From the NCBI GenBank assembly GCA_964485405.1, contig CAZAJG010000016.1, forward strand, positions 10,158 to 74,157: DNA of 64,000 bases, in the 5' to 3' direction. Numbering within the stretch: the first letter of the stretch is position 1; each line of letters starts with the position of its first letter. This DNA comes from CAKZNE01 sp964485405 (GTDB lineage: Bacteria > Bacteroidota > Bacteroidia > Flavobacteriales > Schleiferiaceae). This document shows positions 1-11,300 of this stretch, one piece after another. Made by a program: the position numbers and the translations under genes. The notes beneath the pieces are model-generated. The model saw only the letters and a list, made by a program, of their open reading frames with translations. It ran no database searches and was not told the origin of the DNA.

Positions 1-197
1 GAACGCTTGACTATGTTATTCGCGATTTAGACGGAAACGATGTTACTCCAAATGTTAGTATTTCCGCTTCCGATAAGGATTATGGAGACAATCGATATGT
101 TTTAAACATGAATAATCTCTCAGATGGTTACTACACGCTTCAAGTAACCAATGAAAAGAAGGAAAACTACCACCTAAGAATTTATAAAGAGTATTGA
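1..197 (+). CDS. C-terminal end of an unidentified protein (partial)
   Basis: An open frame enters from the left edge (codons in phase with position 3) and runs 64 codons to a TGA at 195-197. That stop is one base before the ATG of the next gene, so the two are probably co-transcribed. The end of the protein, with LSDGYYTLQV and then KENYHLRIYKEY, looks like the last strands of a beta-sandwich or Ig-like domain. It vaguely recalls the ends of surface proteins, but it is too short to name. The start and most of the gene lie outside the window. Confidence 0.7.
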   Translation, partial: TLDYVIRDLDGNDVTPNVSISASDKDYGDNRYVLNMNNLSDGYYTLQVTNEKKENYHLRIYKEY

Positions 198-198
198 G

Positions 199-714
199 AT
201 GAAAAGTAAGTATTGGCCCATAATAAATAGTGTTTTACTGCTCTGTTTGTTAGGTATCGGTTTGAGTTCCTATACCCAAAAGGATAAGCAGGTTTATATT
301 AAAACGGCTGAGGTTTTTGACGCTTTTAGTTTACAAAAAGAGTTAAAAACAAAGCTTCAAAATGCTCAATCGGCAAGGCAAGCGATTGTGGATAGCCTAG
401 AGCTTAAACTTACAGCTATGGCAAGCTCTCAGTCTTTCGATTATGAAAATCCAGATGATGAATTTTTGTCCATCCGTCAGGTATATCAACAAAAAAAACA
501 GGAGTTTGAAGAGAGTACTCAACAACAATCCCAAGAGTATGATCGCCAGATCTGGAACCAGCTCAATCAATACATCACAGATTTTGGTAAGGACAACAAT
601 TACGATATGATTTTTGGAGCCAATGGCCAAGGAAACTTAATGTATGCTTCTGATGCCAGAGATATAACCGAAGAACTGATTGATTACATAAATCAAAAAT
701 ATGAACGCATTTAA
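199..714 (+). CDS. Skp/OmpH-family periplasmic chaperone-like protein
   Basis: This 171-aa protein has an N-terminal hydrophobic segment (about residues 8-25) that would act as a signal peptide or anchor. A Gln/Glu/Lys-rich helical stretch follows (about 40-125), then a compact C-terminal part. Hydrophobic leader, long coiled-coil helices and a C-terminal NYDMIFGANGQGNLMYAS block resemble OmpH/Skp proteins, which hold unfolded outer-membrane or secreted proteins in the periplasm. Its 3' end overlaps the next gene by 14 bp, so it belongs to the operon that ends with two giant secreted proteins. A dedicated chaperone role for those giants is my inference. The family call rests on length, coiled coil and C-terminal pattern only. 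Confidence 0.65.
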   Translation: MKSKYWPIINSVLLLCLLGIGLSSYTQKDKQVYIKTAEVFDAFSLQKELKTKLQNAQSARQAIVDSLELKLTAMASSQSFDYENPDDEFLSIRQVYQQKKQEFEESTQQQSQEYDRQIWNQLNQYITDFGKDNNYDMIFGANGQGNLMYASDARDITEELIDYINQKYERI

Positions 715-1312
715 ACGAGTTTTAGGATTGGCATTTGTTTGTGTGGGGCTGTTCTCTGGCTGCAACCATCAAAAAGAGGTGGGCGTAACGGCTTATGTAA
801 ATCATTTAGATGCACATTGGGCAGAGCTTTCAGATTCTAGAACTTTAAATAAGGTAGAATATCAAGTTCGCTTTTTACCAAACGATTATCGAATTATTGA
901 TCGTTTTGGAGAAAGCTTAGATGGCGAAAAACTACAGGTAGAACGAGAAAATCTGTCTGAGTTTCAATACTTCCAAGTTCGCTTAAAAGCAGGCGGTGCA
1001 AACATCATGGATTACCAGTTAAATCCGGGAGAAACACCGGATTCTAGATTAAACTATTTTACGCATAATATGGCTCGTGATTTGGCCTTGATTGATGGCT
1101 CAGATACACTGGCCTGCGAAGCGCATCAGTTTGTAACCAATCACGGTATTAGCCCTTGGGTATCTGTTTTAGCAGCCTTTAAGGCAACTAAAAATGAAAA
1201 CACAAAGAGATTGGTTATCCATGATGAAATTTTTCACAATGGAAAAGTAATACTCAAAATTCCGGCTTCGGCCATCTCTGAAATACCACAACTAACTCTA
1301 GATAAGTCATGA
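701..1312 (+). CDS. Predicted lipoprotein, function unknown
   Basis: This 203-aa protein begins with a type II signal peptide: a short basic n-region, a hydrophobic core and a lipobox LFSGC with the acylated Cys near residue 21. The mature part is mixed alpha/beta with no motif I recognise. It overlaps the upstream Skp-like gene by 14 bp, and its stop overlaps the start of the 2112-aa gene as ATGA (1309-1312), so translation is probably coupled across all three. That placement suggests an envelope-located accessory to the giant proteins. It could equally be an unrelated lipoprotein. Confidence 0.7.
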   Translation: MNAFKRVLGLAFVCVGLFSGCNHQKEVGVTAYVNHLDAHWAELSDSRTLNKVEYQVRFLPNDYRIIDRFGESLDGEKLQVERENLSEFQYFQVRLKAGGANIMDYQLNPGETPDSRLNYFTHNMARDLALIDGSDTLACEAHQFVTNHGISPWVSVLAAFKATKNENTKRLVIHDEIFHNGKVILKIPASAISEIPQLTLDKS

Positions 1313-4300
1313 TACGAATTATTCGAAAAAGTCGCACTTCTAAAATACTCGCTTGCTTTTTAGCCATATCGTTTTTAACAGATTTTATACAGCCAATGAA
1401 AGCTGTAGCTTCTAGCACAGGTCCGAACCAAGCTGAATTTGGAGCTTTTGGTCACGCTTCTATGACGGAGTTGGTAAATACAGCAAGTGGAGATTTTACC
1501 TATAATATTCCGCTACTGGATATAGAAGGTTATCCCATTAATATTACTTACAACGCTGGCGCAACGATGGATCAAGAAGCTAGCTGGGTGGGTTTAGGTT
1601 GGACGCTCAATCCTGGCGCGCTGAATAGAACGATGAGAGGGGTGCCTGATGATTTTAAAGGGGAGGAAATTACCCAAGATGTGAATATTAAGACGAATTA
1701 CACTTTTGGTGCAGAAGTAGGGGCGAGTGGTGAAATTTTTGGTGGAGGAGATGGTTTTGGAATTAATCTAGGTGTAGGTATGGGTGTTTTTTACAACAAC
1801 TACAAAGGAATTGGTCTCAATCAAAATCTAAGTTTTGGCATAACTGCGGGTAATTTCTTTTCGGCAGGTGTAGGTATTAGCACCAACAGTCAGCAAGGAA
1901 TGTCTATCAGTCCTAGCGCATCACTAACTGGAAGAGTAAAAGGTAAAAGTGGTAATTCCGCTTCTGCATCGGTAGGAGTTGGTACCAGCTATAATACTCG
2001 AAGCGGTTTAGCAGATCTTAGTTTAAGCTTAGATGCAAATGTGTCTCAGGCTCAAGCTTCTGTACCTCAAAAGGATATGTTAGGCAATACAGATACTAAA
2101 ACCATTTCTGGAGGGGCGGGAACATCCTTTTCTTCTTCCATTCCTATTGGAACAAGTACTTATGTGCCGAGCATCCAGTTTCCAAGAAAATCTTCAGCCT
2201 TTGAGTTGCGAATAAAAGTAGGAGGAGAGCTTCAGGGGATCTACCTAAACGGAACGGTGAAAGGTTATTTGATGAAAGAAGAATTGGCTTATAACAATCT
2301 TTCCTCAAAAGCTTATGGCTATTTATATGCCCATGAAGGACAAGATAAGTTGGATGTAATTCATGACTTTAATCGAGTGAATGATGGAGCTGTAAGTTCT
2401 GAAACTCCAAACCTTCCTTTAACTAATCAAACCTATGATATTTTCAATGCTACTGCTCAAGGCCTGAGCTCAATGTTTAGAGCACATCGCGCTGAGGTAG
2501 GTACGGTATATGACAACGCCTTGAAAACCACCAGCTCCTCGGATCAGATTGGAGCTGAAATTGGATTTGGAACTTACGTAGAAGGAGGGGTAAATACCAA
2601 CAATTTTGACATGGAACAAACCTCGGGTAAATGGACTGCTTTTGACAACGCAAATCTAGATTTCTTGAGTGATGAGCATAGTTTGGTAAGCGGGAATCAT
2701 GATTTTCAAGAAGCCTATTTCAGCCAATCTGGAGAAGGTTTACAGATCAATGAAAGTTTTTATAACAGTATGGGGGGTGATGAGGCTGTACGCATGTTGC
2801 TCAATGGGAATGAGCCTTCCTCCATAACCTCTCAACTCGTAAACAGATCAGGCAGTGTGGTAAACTCTAATGTGAGCCATATGCACAATAGTCAAAGAAA
2901 CAAAAGAGGTGTTATTATCAATTACCTGAATGCAAAACAAGCCAGTGACTACGGTTTAGAGAAAAAAATTGAGAACCATCCTGAAAATGACTTCAACTAT
3001 ACGGTAGCTTCAGCTACAACTGGGGATTATATACAAGGGGAAGGACATTATGCAGTTGATCCGAGTATGCCAGATCGCATCACACATGCGAATGGTCACG
3101 AACACCACATCTCAGAGGTTACCGTAACGGATGAAGGTGGAAAGCGTTTTGTTTATGGAATCCCAACTTATACGCGTAACTACGATGAGTACTCTTTTAA
3201 TATGGCGCCAAATAGTGGTTTCAATACAACAGGCTCCTATTTTGAAGACGGCTTAATCGCTTTTACGCCAGGACAGGATAACTCTAGTAACAACAATCGT
3301 AAAAAAGATGGTTTTTACCTCAGAAAATCTGTGCCAGATTATGCTACCTCATATCTGCTGAGTGCAGTTCTGTCTTCCGATTATGTTGACGTTTCTGGAA
3401 ACGGGCCAAGTGTAGATGATTTGGGAACCTACACAAAATTCAATTATACCAAACTTCATGGAGATTACGGATGGAAACAACCTTATGAGAAGGCAAAGGC
3501 AAACTTTAATGCCGGATTTCGTTCCGATAAAAAAGACGACCGAGCCAACTACACCAAGGGTGAGAAGGAGATCTGGTATATGCACTCTATAGAAACGAAG
3601 AACTATATAGCCGAGTTTACCCTACAAGAAAGAGACGATGCTGTAGAAGCAGATTATAGTGGTGAAGGCGGAATGCCAGCCGCTGGAGCTACCCGAGCAA
3701 AAATGCATTCGCTTAAAGAGATTCGTTTGTATGCTCGAAAAGATAAAGAGACCAACGGGAGCAATGCAGTACCCATAAAAACGGTACATTTTGAATACTC
3801 CTATAATTTATGTGGTGGTGTACCTTCTTCAATAGGATCCACTACCGGTAAGCTTACACTAGATGAGATTCGTTTTACCCACGGTAAATCTGAAAAGGCC
3901 TGGTTCTCTCCTTACCAATTCTATTATGCAGATCCAGATCATGATATGATGGAAGAAGTTGCTAATAATGAGCCTTATGATTATACCTCATTCGACAGGT
4001 GGGGGAATTTTAAAAAGCATAAAAGCTCTGTAGGTGGACAAAACCTGAATGGTGGAGCACTGAGTAACTCCGATTTTCCATATGTAAATAACTATCCAAA
4101 CGATTGCGATTATCAACCTGATACCGATGCTGCGATGTGGGCTTTAAATACGATTAAGCTTCCCTCTGGCGGAACAGTAGAGGTAGATTACGAAGCTGAC
4201 GATTATGCCTATATCCAAAACAAAAAGGCAGGACAGATGATGAAGATTGCAGGAACGTATGTGGGGTCGCCAACACCAAGTAACAAACTATATGCAGATG

Positions 4301-7300
4301 CGAATAATGCTTTTGGAGGAGGAAGAGCTCCAAACTTAGAGTTGGTGGTTGATTTACCGGTCCCTATAAAGGCGTCTAGCCCAAGTAATGCTCAGGATTT
4401 ATTTATAGATCGCTATTTAAGAGAAGAAAATCAAGGAGCGCTTTCAACATCTATTTTAGGTAAACTCTACTACAAATGTGCGGTAAATACAGGATTGGAA
4501 AATGATGAATATGATTTTGTAACAGGTTATGCGGATATAGAAAAAGTGGCGGGTATGCTAAGTACTTCTAGCGCATGCCCGATTGACGAATATATCGCTC
4601 ACCCGGATGGAGGAAGCACCTATTTCAATCAAGCACGAATTAAACTTAAACCTGCTAAGTTGAAAGATAATGAGCGGGGATCCAACGTAAACCCAATTTC
4701 AAAAGCCACCTGGCAGCTTGTGCGATCTTACCTATACAAACTCGCCTTTCCAGCAGGATCTATGGAAGATGATAATTTAGGATTAAACGAACAAACGGTG
4801 ATGCTGCTCTTCTCTTTTATTGAAGATGTACGCGTGATGCTAAATGGAGTAAATGGTGAAATGCGAAGAAAAGGCATTGGCCAGAAAATAGTAGGCGGAA
4901 ATTCCTTTGTACGCCTTCTCAATCCAAATTATAAAAAGAAAGGAGGGGGGCATCGTGTAAAACAAGTGGTTATGACCGATGAATGGAAGGGAATGAACCC
5001 AGATTCTAATGCCGACTATGTTGAAGAGGATGCGAGTTATGGTAAAGTATATTCCTATACCAAAACACATCCAACTTTAACCGATGAAAATGGAGACCCG
5101 TTAGTGATGAGTAGTGGTGTTACTTCTTGGGAGCCACAAACAGGAGGAGATGAGAATCCATTTAGAAAGCCGGTTGAATATGAAATGAAAAGACATTTAT
5201 ATGCCAATGATATTTTATACGCGGAAGCGCCTTTTGGAGAAGCCTTTTTTCCAAGTTCTTCCGTAATTTATTCAGAGGTGAAGGTAAGAGACTATGTTCC
5301 TAACGGAGTAAGTCGTTCTGTAAACGGTACAGGTGAATCTGTATTAGAATATTATACAGCCTACGATTTTCCGCTTAAGGTGGATTACACCCCACCTCAA
5401 AAAATCGAAGAAAATCCCAACCCTATCAAATCCTTGTTCAGTATGAAATCTACTTATGAACTGGCTATGAGCCAGGGCTATTCCGTGGTGCTGAACGATA
5501 TGCATGGAAAAATGCGAGGCACAACGGTTTATGGTGAAGGAAAATCAGGAGATGATTTTATCTCGAAAGTGGAGAACTTCTACAAATCCACAGGAGGTTA
5601 CCATAAAGAGCTAAACAACCGAATTGATGTTTTAAATGAGAGTGGAACCTTGGAAAGCAACGTTTTGGTAAACGTAGATTTTGATATGGTGCATGACACT
5701 AAGCAAACGCTCACTGAATCAAAAAGTAGATCTTTTCAATTGAATGTGAATACGATAATGGCTCCATTCATCGTACCATTTCCAATTCCGATTCCAACCT
5801 TCTTTACGCAGAAGTCAGAGGATGTAAAACGCCACAAAATGTCGGTGGTAACCAAGGTGGTGCAGAAATACGGCATTTTGGAGAAAACCATTGTGGAAGA
5901 TCAACAGGCACGTATTGAAACACGAAACGATTTGTACGATAAGGAAACGGGGAAAGTGTTGTTAACCCGTGTAACCAATCAATACGATAAAACTAACGAT
6001 CACCGTAGTATGACGTATCCTGCACATTGGGCTTACGATCGAATGGGACCAGGCTATAAAAACATTGATAAGGAGTTTGAGGAAGTTGCTGCTGGAGATG
6101 TGGTAGATCAATATGGCATAATTCAATCCCCTTATGATGAACATTTTGTTGAAGGAGATGAGGTGATGGTTTATGATAATTCTGGAGCTGTAGACCAAAG
6201 ATATTGGGTTATTAGAGGCATATGCGATAATGGCGACCTCTGTGGTGGAGATCTAGATGCTGTAAAACTTTTCCTCATCGACCGAGATGGAAACTTATAC
6301 AATAAGAATTTAACGCAAACTTTCCAGATCATTCGTTCTGGAAGAAGAAATCAAGCCTCTGTTTCAATTGCCAATTTTACGGCCAAGCAAACACTTGGAA
6401 CCTCTTGGAGGAATACGAACCCTTCTGGCTTAACGGTTTTAAGCAATACTGCAAATGAGTTTACCGAATATGCACATTACCAAATGCGCAATGGAAGTTC
6501 ACAATGTTATGACTTTAGGGGGATAAATCCATTTGTATGGGGGATAATGGGCAACTGGCGTCCTACTAAAAATATGGTTTACAATGTGGAGCGAAACTAT
6601 AGCCCTGGGAATTTAAAACACGATGGCTATTTTAATCTAAAGCCTTACTGGGTATGGAATAACGGAGATCAAAAATGGGAGAGCACCTCGGCTACAAGCA
6701 ATTGGCAAACGGTTACCGAAAATACTTTGCATCATGCTTCCGGTTTTGTTTTAGAAAACCGGAACGAGATCGGAACCTATGTTTCTAAGCTCTCTACACT
6801 TAACAATACAGTTGTAAAAGCCGAAGCTAATAACGCCAGGTATCGTGAAATTGTTAATGAGTCTTTTGAAGATTTTAATATGCTCAATGATAATTACGAC
6901 AATGGGTATTGGACGTATTTATGTACACAGAATCGAACGGGTTTATATCAAGGGGCACTTAACGGAACTTATGATTATACATCTGCTACCGCTCATACTG
7001 GAAATTACAGTTTAGAAGTCTCAAATGACGGGGAGGGAATACACGACTGGATGGACTTATTTTTTCTTCCAGACAATAATAATCCGGTAAGTACCCCAGA
7101 TATACCTTACGCCTTACAGAACTGGGAAAGATTACAGAACGTAAGTATAAACAGTCCTTCCCAAGGTGAGGAAACCGGATTTGTATTGAGTTATTGGCGA
7201 AGAGTGGGTACAGAGTTAAATTACGATGTAAACCGCCCACTAAAAGAACAGTATGATCCAGTACACATAGGCATAAATGTGGTAACGGTTGTACCCAATC

Positions 7301-7647
7301 TAAAGCACAGGACCGAAAAATCCGTAATTATTGATGGGTGGCAAAAAATTGATGAGATCATCAGTTTTGATATGCCTAATGGTAGTGCCAAAGTGGAGTT
7401 AACCTTTGTAAATCAGGATACTCAACTAGGTTATATCGATGACTTGCGGATTCATCCGTTGCACTCGAATATGGTGAGCCATGTGTACGATATGTATACC
7501 AACCGGAGGGTAGCTGAGTTAGACGCAAATAACTACGCCACTTTCTATGAGTACAATGAGGAAGGAGCGGTGATCCGTGTGAAAAAGGAAACGGAAAGAG
7601 GTGTAGTTACGGTTCAGGAGTCTAGGAATTATACCATTCGCAATTAA
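1309..7647 (+). CDS. Giant secreted RHS/YD-type protein (2112 aa)
   Basis: A signal peptide covers about residues 1-34. Residues 45-115 carry the block PLLDIEGYPINITYNAG followed by GLGWTLNPG (95-103), which is typical of the start of Bacteroidota RHS proteins and resembles the SpvB/TcB-type N-terminus. Residues about 135-320 are very rich in Gly and Ser with alternating hydrophobics. A long beta-rich body follows. The last 55 residues contain a YD-like repeat (YDMYTNRRVAELD then FYEYNEEGAVIRVKKE). There is no RHS-associated core motif and no T9SS sorting domain. It is translationally coupled to the lipoprotein gene upstream and lies 12 bp before the next gene. By analogy with TcB/TcC it may form a shell with the 3294-aa RHS protein; that is inference. 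Confidence 0.75.
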   Translation: MIRIIRKSRTSKILACFLAISFLTDFIQPMKAVASSTGPNQAEFGAFGHASMTELVNTASGDFTYNIPLLDIEGYPINITYNAGATMDQEASWVGLGWTLNPGALNRTMRGVPDDFKGEEITQDVNIKTNYTFGAEVGASGEIFGGGDGFGINLGVGMGVFYNNYKGIGLNQNLSFGITAGNFFSAGVGISTNSQQGMSISPSASLTGRVKGKSGNSASASVGVGTSYNTRSGLADLSLSLDANVSQAQASVPQKDMLGNTDTKTISGGAGTSFSSSIPIGTSTYVPSIQFPRKSSAFELRIKVGGELQGIYLNGTVKGYLMKEELAYNNLSSKAYGYLYAHEGQDKLDVIHDFNRVNDGAVSSETPNLPLTNQTYDIFNATAQGLSSMFRAHRAEVGTVYDNALKTTSSSDQIGAEIGFGTYVEGGVNTNNFDMEQTSGKWTAFDNANLDFLSDEHSLVSGNHDFQEAYFSQSGEGLQINESFYNSMGGDEAVRMLLNGNEPSSITSQLVNRSGSVVNSNVSHMHNSQRNKRGVIINYLNAKQASDYGLEKKIENHPENDFNYTVASATTGDYIQGEGHYAVDPSMPDRITHANGHEHHISEVTVTDEGGKRFVYGIPTYTRNYDEYSFNMAPNSGFNTTGSYFEDGLIAFTPGQDNSSNNNRKKDGFYLRKSVPDYATSYLLSAVLSSDYVDVSGNGPSVDDLGTYTKFNYTKLHGDYGWKQPYEKAKANFNAGFRSDKKDDRANYTKGEKEIWYMHSIETKNYIAEFTLQERDDAVEADYSGEGGMPAAGATRAKMHSLKEIRLYARKDKETNGSNAVPIKTVHFEYSYNLCGGVPSSIGSTTGKLTLDEIRFTHGKSEKAWFSPYQFYYADPDHDMMEEVANNEPYDYTSFDRWGNFKKHKSSVGGQNLNGGALSNSDFPYVNNYPNDCDYQPDTDAAMWALNTIKLPSGGTVEVDYEADDYAYIQNKKAGQMMKIAGTYVGSPTPSNKLYADANNAFGGGRAPNLELVVDLPVPIKASSPSNAQDLFIDRYLREENQGALSTSILGKLYYKCAVNTGLENDEYDFVTGYADIEKVAGMLSTSSACPIDEYIAHPDGGSTYFNQARIKLKPAKLKDNERGSNVNPISKATWQLVRSYLYKLAFPAGSMEDDNLGLNEQTVMLLFSFIEDVRVMLNGVNGEMRRKGIGQKIVGGNSFVRLLNPNYKKKGGGHRVKQVVMTDEWKGMNPDSNADYVEEDASYGKVYSYTKTHPTLTDENGDPLVMSSGVTSWEPQTGGDENPFRKPVEYEMKRHLYANDILYAEAPFGEAFFPSSSVIYSEVKVRDYVPNGVSRSVNGTGESVLEYYTAYDFPLKVDYTPPQKIEENPNPIKSLFSMKSTYELAMSQGYSVVLNDMHGKMRGTTVYGEGKSGDDFISKVENFYKSTGGYHKELNNRIDVLNESGTLESNVLVNVDFDMVHDTKQTLTESKSRSFQLNVNTIMAPFIVPFPIPIPTFFTQKSEDVKRHKMSVVTKVVQKYGILEKTIVEDQQARIETRNDLYDKETGKVLLTRVTNQYDKTNDHRSMTYPAHWAYDRMGPGYKNIDKEFEEVAAGDVVDQYGIIQSPYDEHFVEGDEVMVYDNSGAVDQRYWVIRGICDNGDLCGGDLDAVKLFLIDRDGNLYNKNLTQTFQIIRSGRRNQASVSIANFTAKQTLGTSWRNTNPSGLTVLSNTANEFTEYAHYQMRNGSSQCYDFRGINPFVWGIMGNWRPTKNMVYNVERNYSPGNLKHDGYFNLKPYWVWNNGDQKWESTSATSNWQTVTENTLHHASGFVLENRNEIGTYVSKLSTLNNTVVKAEANNARYREIVNESFEDFNMLNDNYDNGYWTYLCTQNRTGLYQGALNGTYDYTSATAHTGNYSLEVSNDGEGIHDWMDLFFLPDNNNPVSTPDIPYALQNWERLQNVSINSPSQGEETGFVLSYWRRVGTELNYDVNRPLKEQYDPVHIGINVVTVVPNLKHRTEKSVIIDGWQKIDEIISFDMPNGSAKVELTFVNQDTQLGYIDDLRIHPLHSNMVSHVYDMYTNRRVAELDANNYATFYEYNEEGAVIRVKKETERGVVTVQESRNYTIRN

Positions 7648-7659
7648 AACAGGATCACT

Positions 7660-8343
7660 ATGAGACTCATACCTATCATTCTATTGGTTCTAAGTTTTGG
7701 TGTTCAGGCCCAGGATAGTACCCAAATTGCTCAGGAAATCTTAGCCCTTACTAAGCCTTTTCAAGAAGCGGAAGCTTGGTATATGAAGCAAGAAATTGTA
7801 ATGACCGATAAATATTCTGGAGAAGAGTTGGATCGTGAAAAAACGGAAACGGGTCGATTAGGAAATCGTCAATACTCCCATCAGTTTTCGGAGGAAATTC
7901 TATTGGCAGATCCCTATTTGGTGAAAATAGACAATCACGCGAAAGAGATTACAGTAGAACCCTACTCAGGCACTCAGATGGCCAATTTACCCTTGGAGGA
8001 ATACTTTGGACTCTATAAACAATTGGATTTTAGGGAGACGGACGAGTATAAGATTTACTACATCACCTTTAAAGAAGCCTACCTCTATAAAGAAGCTGAA
8101 ATATGGGTGAATGTGGCGGAAGGAAAACTGCATAAGCTATGTATGTATCCTAAGTATCCGATGGAGATAAAGCAACAGGAGCGCACCGTTAAGCTTGATA
8201 TCTATTTTTCTGAATTGGAATTTGATGCGAAAAAAGTGAAACATAAGCTCCGTCCGGAGCGATACTTTACTGTACAAGGCAAGCAGCTCAAGCCAAGCGA
8301 TGCCTACAAAAACTACTCACTGATTAACCATATAAACCTATAA
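7660..8343 (+). CDS. Secreted protein of unknown function, possibly LolA-like fold
   Basis: This 227-aa protein has a signal peptide (MRLIPIILLVLSFGVQAQ, cleavage near residue 18). The rest is a charged, beta-rich domain with alternating strands and several Tyr/Glu-rich segments. Its overall plan (leader, about 200 residues, EIWVNVAEGKLHKL-like strand pattern) recalls LolA/LolB-type lipoprotein carrier folds, but I see no diagnostic motif, so this is only a suggestion. It sits 12 bp after one giant gene and 4 bp before the other, which points to a role in exporting or assembling them. Confidence 0.6.
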   Translation: MRLIPIILLVLSFGVQAQDSTQIAQEILALTKPFQEAEAWYMKQEIVMTDKYSGEELDREKTETGRLGNRQYSHQFSEEILLADPYLVKIDNHAKEITVEPYSGTQMANLPLEEYFGLYKQLDFRETDEYKIYYITFKEAYLYKEAEIWVNVAEGKLHKLCMYPKYPMEIKQQERTVKLDIYFSELEFDAKKVKHKLRPERYFTVQGKQLKPSDAYKNYSLINHINL

Positions 8344-8347
8344 GGTC

Positions 8348-11300
8348 ATGTCACATAAAGCTTTAACTCAAAATTGTATGAAAAGGGCGTTGTTTGTCGC
8401 TTTTGCCTTGGTGTTGATTCTTCCCACCCAGCTTATGGCTCGGGATGAAGGGGTAAACACCCGTTTGCAAGGGGCGAAATTGCAGCCAGGATCTCAACTT
8501 TTAGTAGAGGATAATAAATTCTTCTACATGGAAATTCATGATCCCGTCTCTAACCCTACTGACCCATGGACAGACGATTTTGTGAATACCGGAGTATTTA
8601 ACAAAGTTACTTTCGGTATTGATGAGTCAAAGACCAATGACTTGTTTCAGGATTTTTATTACCGAATTAATTTTAATGTGACTTTGTGGCGCTATGCAAA
8701 TGGTGCTTGGACGCAGACCACTCAAAATGGACTGACCCTAGAAGTAGATTACACGGCTGGCAGCGGAACCAATCTGGATAGAGATATGATTTCGTTTGAA
8801 AATGTACACAAATGTGTTATTGAGATCAACAGCATTGTAAATGAAAGTGGTCAGGTGATATCTGATCTAAACCCAGCAGTGGATGCCCTATATCTACAAA
8901 ATGATATAGAAGTAGAAAGGTTGTATTATTTCGATCCTACCTATCAACCCTCGATAAACGGGTTTCTTCAAGAAAAATCAACGGATAACCACCTTGCCGT
9001 TTACTGGTCTTACATCCGCGATGCAGAATGGTACGATTTGGAGTGGACATTTGTAGATTATTATTCAGGTACAGCCAATAGCGACTGGAGTTTTGATTTT
9101 GATGCACAAGCCACACGCGTTCGGGTAAATGAAACAAAATACAACTTACCCTTAGTATTTGATGAGGGCTATGTGCTGTTCCGTTACCGTCCGGTATACG
9201 CCTCTCCTATGGATGGCGGTTTGCCAGTAGAAGGAAAATGGACGACACAAACCAGTGGAGCCTCAGGCTTAGTTGCTTCTTATCCATCAAATGCGGTACA
9301 TAATGTACAAACGGGAGCTTCTGCTTCTTCGGCAACCGAATCTCTTCCCCATGAAAGTACCATGAATTGGCAATACAGTGCGGTTTATGCAGAAGATAGC
9401 CGATCTTCTCATAGTTTGGGTTATTCGGATGGATTGAATAAAACAAGACAGCAGATTGCTTACCTCCCAACCGCAGATAAGACTGCGGTAACCTCCGCAA
9501 TTTATGACTATACCGGCCGCCCAACCGTGCAAATTCTACCCGTGCCCATGGATGACAATGAACTGCACTATTATCATGGACTAAACCAAATGAAAAATGG
9601 AAGTGGTAGTGAGCCAATGGCGGCTAAACACTTTGATGACGATGATACGTATTTAGATGGGTCTGGAACAGCAACTGAATGTGATATTGATTTTCAAGGT
9701 TTGAGTGTGCCATACTCTTTGGGAGCCGCTAAATATTATTCGGATCAAAACCCCGATAAAGAGGGAATGCAAGCTTATGTGCCTACGGCTCAAGAGGCGT
9801 ACGGAGATGATGAAGCATATCCTTTTACACTAGTCCAGTACACCCCAGATCATACGGGAAGAGTAAAAAGACAAACTGGGGTAGGAGCAGATCTTACTTT
9901 AGGTGGCCATGAAACCCGTATCTATTACGATAATCCATTGCCTCAAGAATTGCAATTCTTTTTCAATACCAACGATATTGGAGACATCAATAGCTACAGA
10001 AGGGTAATTACCAAAGACGCCAATGGTCAAGTTAGTTTTCAATACCTAAACAATTTCGATAAGGTGGTTATCTCCTCCTTATCGCCCAACAATCCGGAGG
10101 CATATTTGCCGGCAAACGATGAAACGCCACCACAGCAAATCAGTGACTTGCTGGAATTTGCTACCGATGAAGATCCTTTATCTGTGAGCCTTACCCGTTT
10201 TGTGGAAATGGGAGAAGAGGTTGAGTTGCGCTATTACCTCGATCCTATAGCGTATCAAGATGCCTGTATAAATGTATCCACAGTATGTTTCGATTGTCTG
10301 TACGATCTGGAGATTAAACTCACGTTTGTGGATGAATGTGGAAATAGAAGCGAATTAGAGTTAGATGATCCTGGCTCAGGCCCGTCTTTAACCACTCCTT
10401 TTTCTACAACCGTAGGAGACCCCTCATTTTACAATACAGTTTGCGAAACAGCTTCAGATTTATACGAGTTTCCACAAACTACTTATGGCACTTCAGGGGC
10501 AACAGCCCTGTTATCAGATCCTTTTCAGCTCACAGCAGATGGTTATTTAACCATAACCAAAACATTAAGAGTAAAGCCCGGAGCAGCCGATGCAAATGCC
10601 GATATGTACATTGAAGAGTTAGAGGCAGCAAAAAATGGAGGTTACTTAAACGCCTCTTGTGATTTTAAAACGAAAGAAGATTGGATTTGCGAGCAACTAG
10701 CTGGGATGGCAGGAGAGATTGAAGACTGCCAAACCTACGATTGCGAGGATATGTTTTTGAACGAAATGGCACCCACCTACATGGATGAGTATGCTACTTA
10801 TTTAGAAGATCCTTGCCCAGGGGAACCTTCGGATGGGGGTGAGTGTAATCCGTTGAGTTTCGAACAGTGGATGCAATCCAACTACTTTACGCTATACACC
10901 AACTATATAAACGACTGCAACAATGCGGGTGTAAACGCCCTTAATCCTTGCAAATCCTATAAGGAAGCTATGATGTCTGACTTTTTTCCTGGAGGACAGT
11001 ATGCAGCTTATGACATCACTACATCTGGCGGAACGGTAAGTTATTCTGCCTCGGAGAATACGTCCATATTCCATACTTCTCCGGTAACCGGAATAGCGAA
11101 GTATACAAGTTTCACCTATGATGCTGCAACCTATCCCATCATTAACGGGGTTCCTACCAACCCGGCTTCATTAAGTATAGAAGATTTTATTATCAATTTC
11201 AACCCCATGTGGGCGGAGGTATTGGTAACTACGCATCCAGAGTATTGCTACATCCAGTTTTGTGAGGCCAACACCACCTACTTTGCCTACGAAGCACAAA

